Assembly (NCBI GenBank): GCA_016930735.1
Contig: JAFGGF010000229.1
Span: 1-9,261, forward strand
DNA: 9,261 bases
Direction: 5' to 3'
Source: Prolixibacteraceae bacterium
Lineage (GTDB): Bacteria > Bacteroidota > Bacteroidia > Bacteroidales > Prolixibacteraceae
The position numbers and the translations under genes are program-made. The notes under the pieces are model-generated. The model ran no database searches. It was not told the origin of the DNA and saw nothing but the letters and a program-made list of their open reading frames with translations. This document shows, one piece after another, positions 7,036 to 9,261 of the stretch (position 1 is its first letter; each line of letters opens with the position of its first letter).

Positions 7036-7260
7036 ATATTGAGTAGGTCGCCGATCTGCGTTAAGCAGTACTTCAACCTACGGAAAAGCACCAACAGGAG
7101 TTGGTACTTATATTTTTATCTTTAATTATCTATTATCATGTTTACCCCCTGTCTCCCATACGCCAACTAAAGTTGACTTTGTCCGACTATCCCCCTTGAC
7201 AAGGGGGACAATTGAGAACGCAGCTTTGATTTATCAAAGTGTGGTCGAAATAGGGGATTT
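7036..7260. repeat. non-coding cluster of inverted repeats between the split gene and metG
   Basis: This 225-base stretch has no plausible gene. It holds five hairpins: GTAGGT (7043-7048)/ACCTAC (7076-7081), enclosing CTGC (7056-7059)/GCAG (7065-7068); ACCAAC (7090-7095)/GTTGGT (7100-7105); CAACT (7164-7168)/AGTTG (7171-7175); CCCCCTT (7191-7197)/AAGGGGG (7201-7207); and CTTTGAT (7224-7230)/ATCAAAG (7233-7239). The part at 7189-7258 is also bounded by ATCCCC and GGGGAT. Such density suggests dispersed intergenic repeats or remnants of a miniature element rather than one terminator. Only the structure is seen; the multi-copy nature is inferred. Confidence 0.55.
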
Positions 7261-9261
7261 TTATTTCACTTCCGAACCATTATTTACTTTCCGGTCAGGC
7301 GAAACAATCGATAAGGTACCATCGGCATTCTGTGCGCAAAGAATCATACCCTGCGATTCGATGCCCCTGAGTTTTTTAGGTTCCAGGTTAACCAGAATGC
7401 AAATTTGTTTTCCTATCAGATTTTCGGGTTCATAGTATTCAGCAATCCCCGAAACAATAGTTCTCCTGTCGATACCTGTATCCACTTTCAGTTTCAACAA
7501 CTTTTTGGTTTTGGCTACTTTTTCAGCTTCAAGAACCGTTGCCGTACGGATGTCCATTTTGCCAAAATCGTCAAAAGAAACACTGTCTTTTGCAGGAGTC
7601 ACGTTAGCTCCTTTCATCTCGTTTGCTTTTTTTGTATCCATCAGTTTCTGAAGTTGTTTTTCAATCATATCGTCTTCAATTTTTTCAAAAAGCAGTTCCG
7701 GTTTATTTACATGGTGACCGGGTTTCAGAATTTCAGGATTTCCCAGTTGATCCCACTCCAGTTTTTCAAGGTTCAAAAATCCGCGTAGTTTTTCCATGCT
7801 GAACGGAAGGAAAGGTTCCAGGATAATAGTCAGGTTGGCAGTAATCTGCAAACATACATTCATAATGGTTTTAACACGCCTTTCATCTGTTTTTACGACT
7901 TTCCAGGGTTCTTCATCTGCCAGGTATTTATTTCCCAGGCGGGCCAGGTCCATGGCATATTTTAAAGCTTCCCTTATACGAAATGCATCGAGGCTGTTTT
8001 CAACACTGGTTTTTATAGTTGTTATTTCATTCAGTGTTTCCCTGTCTGTTGAAGTAAATTCTCCTTTTTCAGGAACAATTCCATCGTAATATTTATTGGT
8101 TAGAACCAGTGCCCGGTTTACAAAATTTCCGAGAATGGCAACCAGTTCATTGTTGTTGCGAGTCTGGAAGTCCTTCCAGGTAAAATCATTGTCTTTGGTT
8201 TCCGGGGCGTTGGCTGTCAAAACATATTTTAAAACGTCTTCTTTGCCGGGAAATTCATCCAGGTATTCGTGCAGCCAGACTGCCCAGTTCCGGGAAGTGG
8301 AAATTTTATCATTTTCGAGATTGAGGAATTCATTGGCCGGCACATTTTCAGGAAGGTTAAAAGTTCCTTCGGCTTTTAGCATGCACGGGAAAATAATGCA
8401 ATGGAAAACAATATTATCTTTTCCGATAAAGTGCAACATACGGGTTTCCGGGTCTTTCCAGTATTTTTCCCAATCCGGAGTCAGTTCCTTGGTTGCTGAA
8501 ATGTAACCAATGGGAGCATCAAACCAAACATACAGGACTTTTCCTTCAGCGCCTTCCACCGGAACCGGCACACCCCAATTCAGGTCACGGGTGACTGCAC
8601 GAGGCAATAAACCACTGTCGATCCATGATTTGCACTGCCCGTAAACATTTGGTTTCCATTCTTTATGCCCTTCAAGTATCCATTCCTTTAGCCAGGGTTC
8701 ATATTCATCAAGTGGAAGGTACCAGTGCTTGGTTTCTTTTAAAACCGGTGTATTTCCGCTGATGGTTGATTTTGGGTTGATGAGTTCTGTCGGACTGAGC
8801 GAAGTGCCGCAACTTTCGCACTGGTCGCCATAGGCTTTTTCAAAACTACATTTCGGGCAGGTTCCGGTTATATAACGGTCGGCAAGAAATTGATTGTTTT
8901 CTTCATCAAAATACTGCTCCGAAGTTTTTTCAACAAATTTCCCTTCATCGTATAATTTTTTAAAAAATTCCGATGCTGTTTCATGATGTACTTCAGCGCT
9001 TGTCCTGGAATATACATCAAAGGAAATCCCGAAACGTTCAAACGACTTTTTGATCAATTCATGGTATATATCCACAACATCCTGGGGAGTGATTCCTTCG
9101 TTTTTGGCTTTTAAGGTAATGGGGACACCATGTTCGTCGGAACCGCCTATTAACAGGACATCCTCTTTTTTTAACCGCAGGTAGCGTGTGTAAATATCGG
9201 CCGGCACATAAACACCTGCCAGGTGCCCGATGTGTAATGGCCCGTTTGCATACGGTAAAGC
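7261..9261 (-). CDS. metG: methionyl-tRNA synthetase (5' end outside the window)
   Basis: A class I aminoacyl-tRNA synthetase that charges tRNA-Met in the cytoplasm; essential. The frame runs unbroken to the right edge, so the first few residues are missing and 666 are visible. Numbered from the first visible residue, the catalytic signature HIGH is at 10-13 within ALPYANGPLHIGHLAG. The zinc knuckle is Cys135, Cys138, Cys148 and Cys151 (CPKC...CESC). The second ATP-binding signature is KISTS at 319-323, a variant of KMSKS. WFDAPIGYISATKE and FIGKDNIVFH are typical core segments. The anticodon-binding helical domain follows (~residues 370-500). Residues ~564-666 form a Trbp111/EMAP-like tRNA-binding domain (FGKMDIRTATVLEAE...SQGMILCA) that dimerises and holds tRNA. 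A GTG at 9207 is an internal Val, not the start. No clear terminator with a T-tract follows on this strand. Confidence 0.97.
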   Translation of the reverse strand, partial: ALPYANGPLHIGHLAGVYVPADIYTRYLRLKKEDVLLIGGSDEHGVPITLKAKNEGITPQDVVDIYHELIKKSFERFGISFDVYSRTSAEVHHETASEFFKKLYDEGKFVEKTSEQYFDEENNQFLADRYITGTCPKCSFEKAYGDQCESCGTSLSPTELINPKSTISGNTPVLKETKHWYLPLDEYEPWLKEWILEGHKEWKPNVYGQCKSWIDSGLLPRAVTRDLNWGVPVPVEGAEGKVLYVWFDAPIGYISATKELTPDWEKYWKDPETRMLHFIGKDNIVFHCIIFPCMLKAEGTFNLPENVPANEFLNLENDKISTSRNWAVWLHEYLDEFPGKEDVLKYVLTANAPETKDNDFTWKDFQTRNNNELVAILGNFVNRALVLTNKYYDGIVPEKGEFTSTDRETLNEITTIKTSVENSLDAFRIREALKYAMDLARLGNKYLADEEPWKVVKTDERRVKTIMNVCLQITANLTIILEPFLPFSMEKLRGFLNLEKLEWDQLGNPEILKPGHHVNKPELLFEKIEDDMIEKQLQKLMDTKKANEMKGANVTPAKDSVSFDDFGKMDIRTATVLEAEKVAKTKKLLKLKVDTGIDRRTIVSGIAEYYEPENLIGKQICILVNLEPKKLRGIESQGMILCAQNADGTLSIVSPDRKVNNGSEVK

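Noticed and set aside
8293..8307. KISTS in place of KMSKS in MetRS as an unusual active site
   Set aside because: Variation at the second and fourth positions of this signature is common in class I synthetases, and as I recall K(I/F)STS forms occur in Bacteroidota and archaeal-type MetRS; nothing suggests loss of function.
7405..8506. Plus-strand open frames opposite metG
   Set aside because: They are antisense shadows of a strongly conserved essential gene, with Phe/Ser-rich content typical of the reverse complement of Lys/Glu-rich coding sequence.
7261..9207. Start of metG at the GTG at 9207
   Set aside because: The HIGH catalytic motif lies upstream of it in the same frame (9261-9208), so this GTG is an internal Val codon and the gene continues past the window.

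Overview
The window looks like a piece of a Bacteroidota chromosome, probably the Bacteroidales/Marinilabiliales side. The evidence is low GC, start codons with almost no Shine-Dalgarno sequence, Bacteroidetes-type promoter boxes (TAnnTTTG and a near match), short lipoprotein signal peptides, a CarboxypepD_reg-like exported protein, and a methionyl-tRNA synthetase carrying a C-terminal Trbp111-type tRNA-binding domain. I saw no tRNA, rRNA, CRISPR array, transposase, phage gene or att site.

Layout, left to right: (1) 12-614, minus strand, a small lipoprotein of unknown function. (2) 837-2879, plus, a cytoplasmic M3-family peptidyl-dipeptidase (Dcp) with all catalytic residues, followed by a hairpin terminator. 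(3) 2916-3986, minus, an exported amidohydrolase-2 family metal-dependent hydrolase, convergent with dcp. (4) 4215-5669, plus, a lipoprotein with an N-terminal beta-rich domain and a C-terminal right-handed parallel beta-helix. (5) 5843-6992, plus, one CarboxypepD_reg-like gene split in two by a net +1 frameshift near 6494, followed by a strong intrinsic terminator. (6) 7036-7260, a non-coding stretch packed with inverted repeats. (7) 7261 to the right edge, minus, metG, cut by the window end before its start codon.

Strands alternate almost gene by gene (- + - + + -). The genes therefore look like independent transcription units rather than an operon, and nothing ties them into one pathway. 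dcp and metG are housekeeping. The other four encode proteins with export signals, two of them predicted lipoproteins, with no visible common substrate.

No intergenic gap exceeds 300 bases. I found no convincing new multi-gene system. The points most worth a second look are the frameshifted CarboxypepD_reg gene, the hairpin cluster beside metG, and the two uncharacterised lipoproteins.
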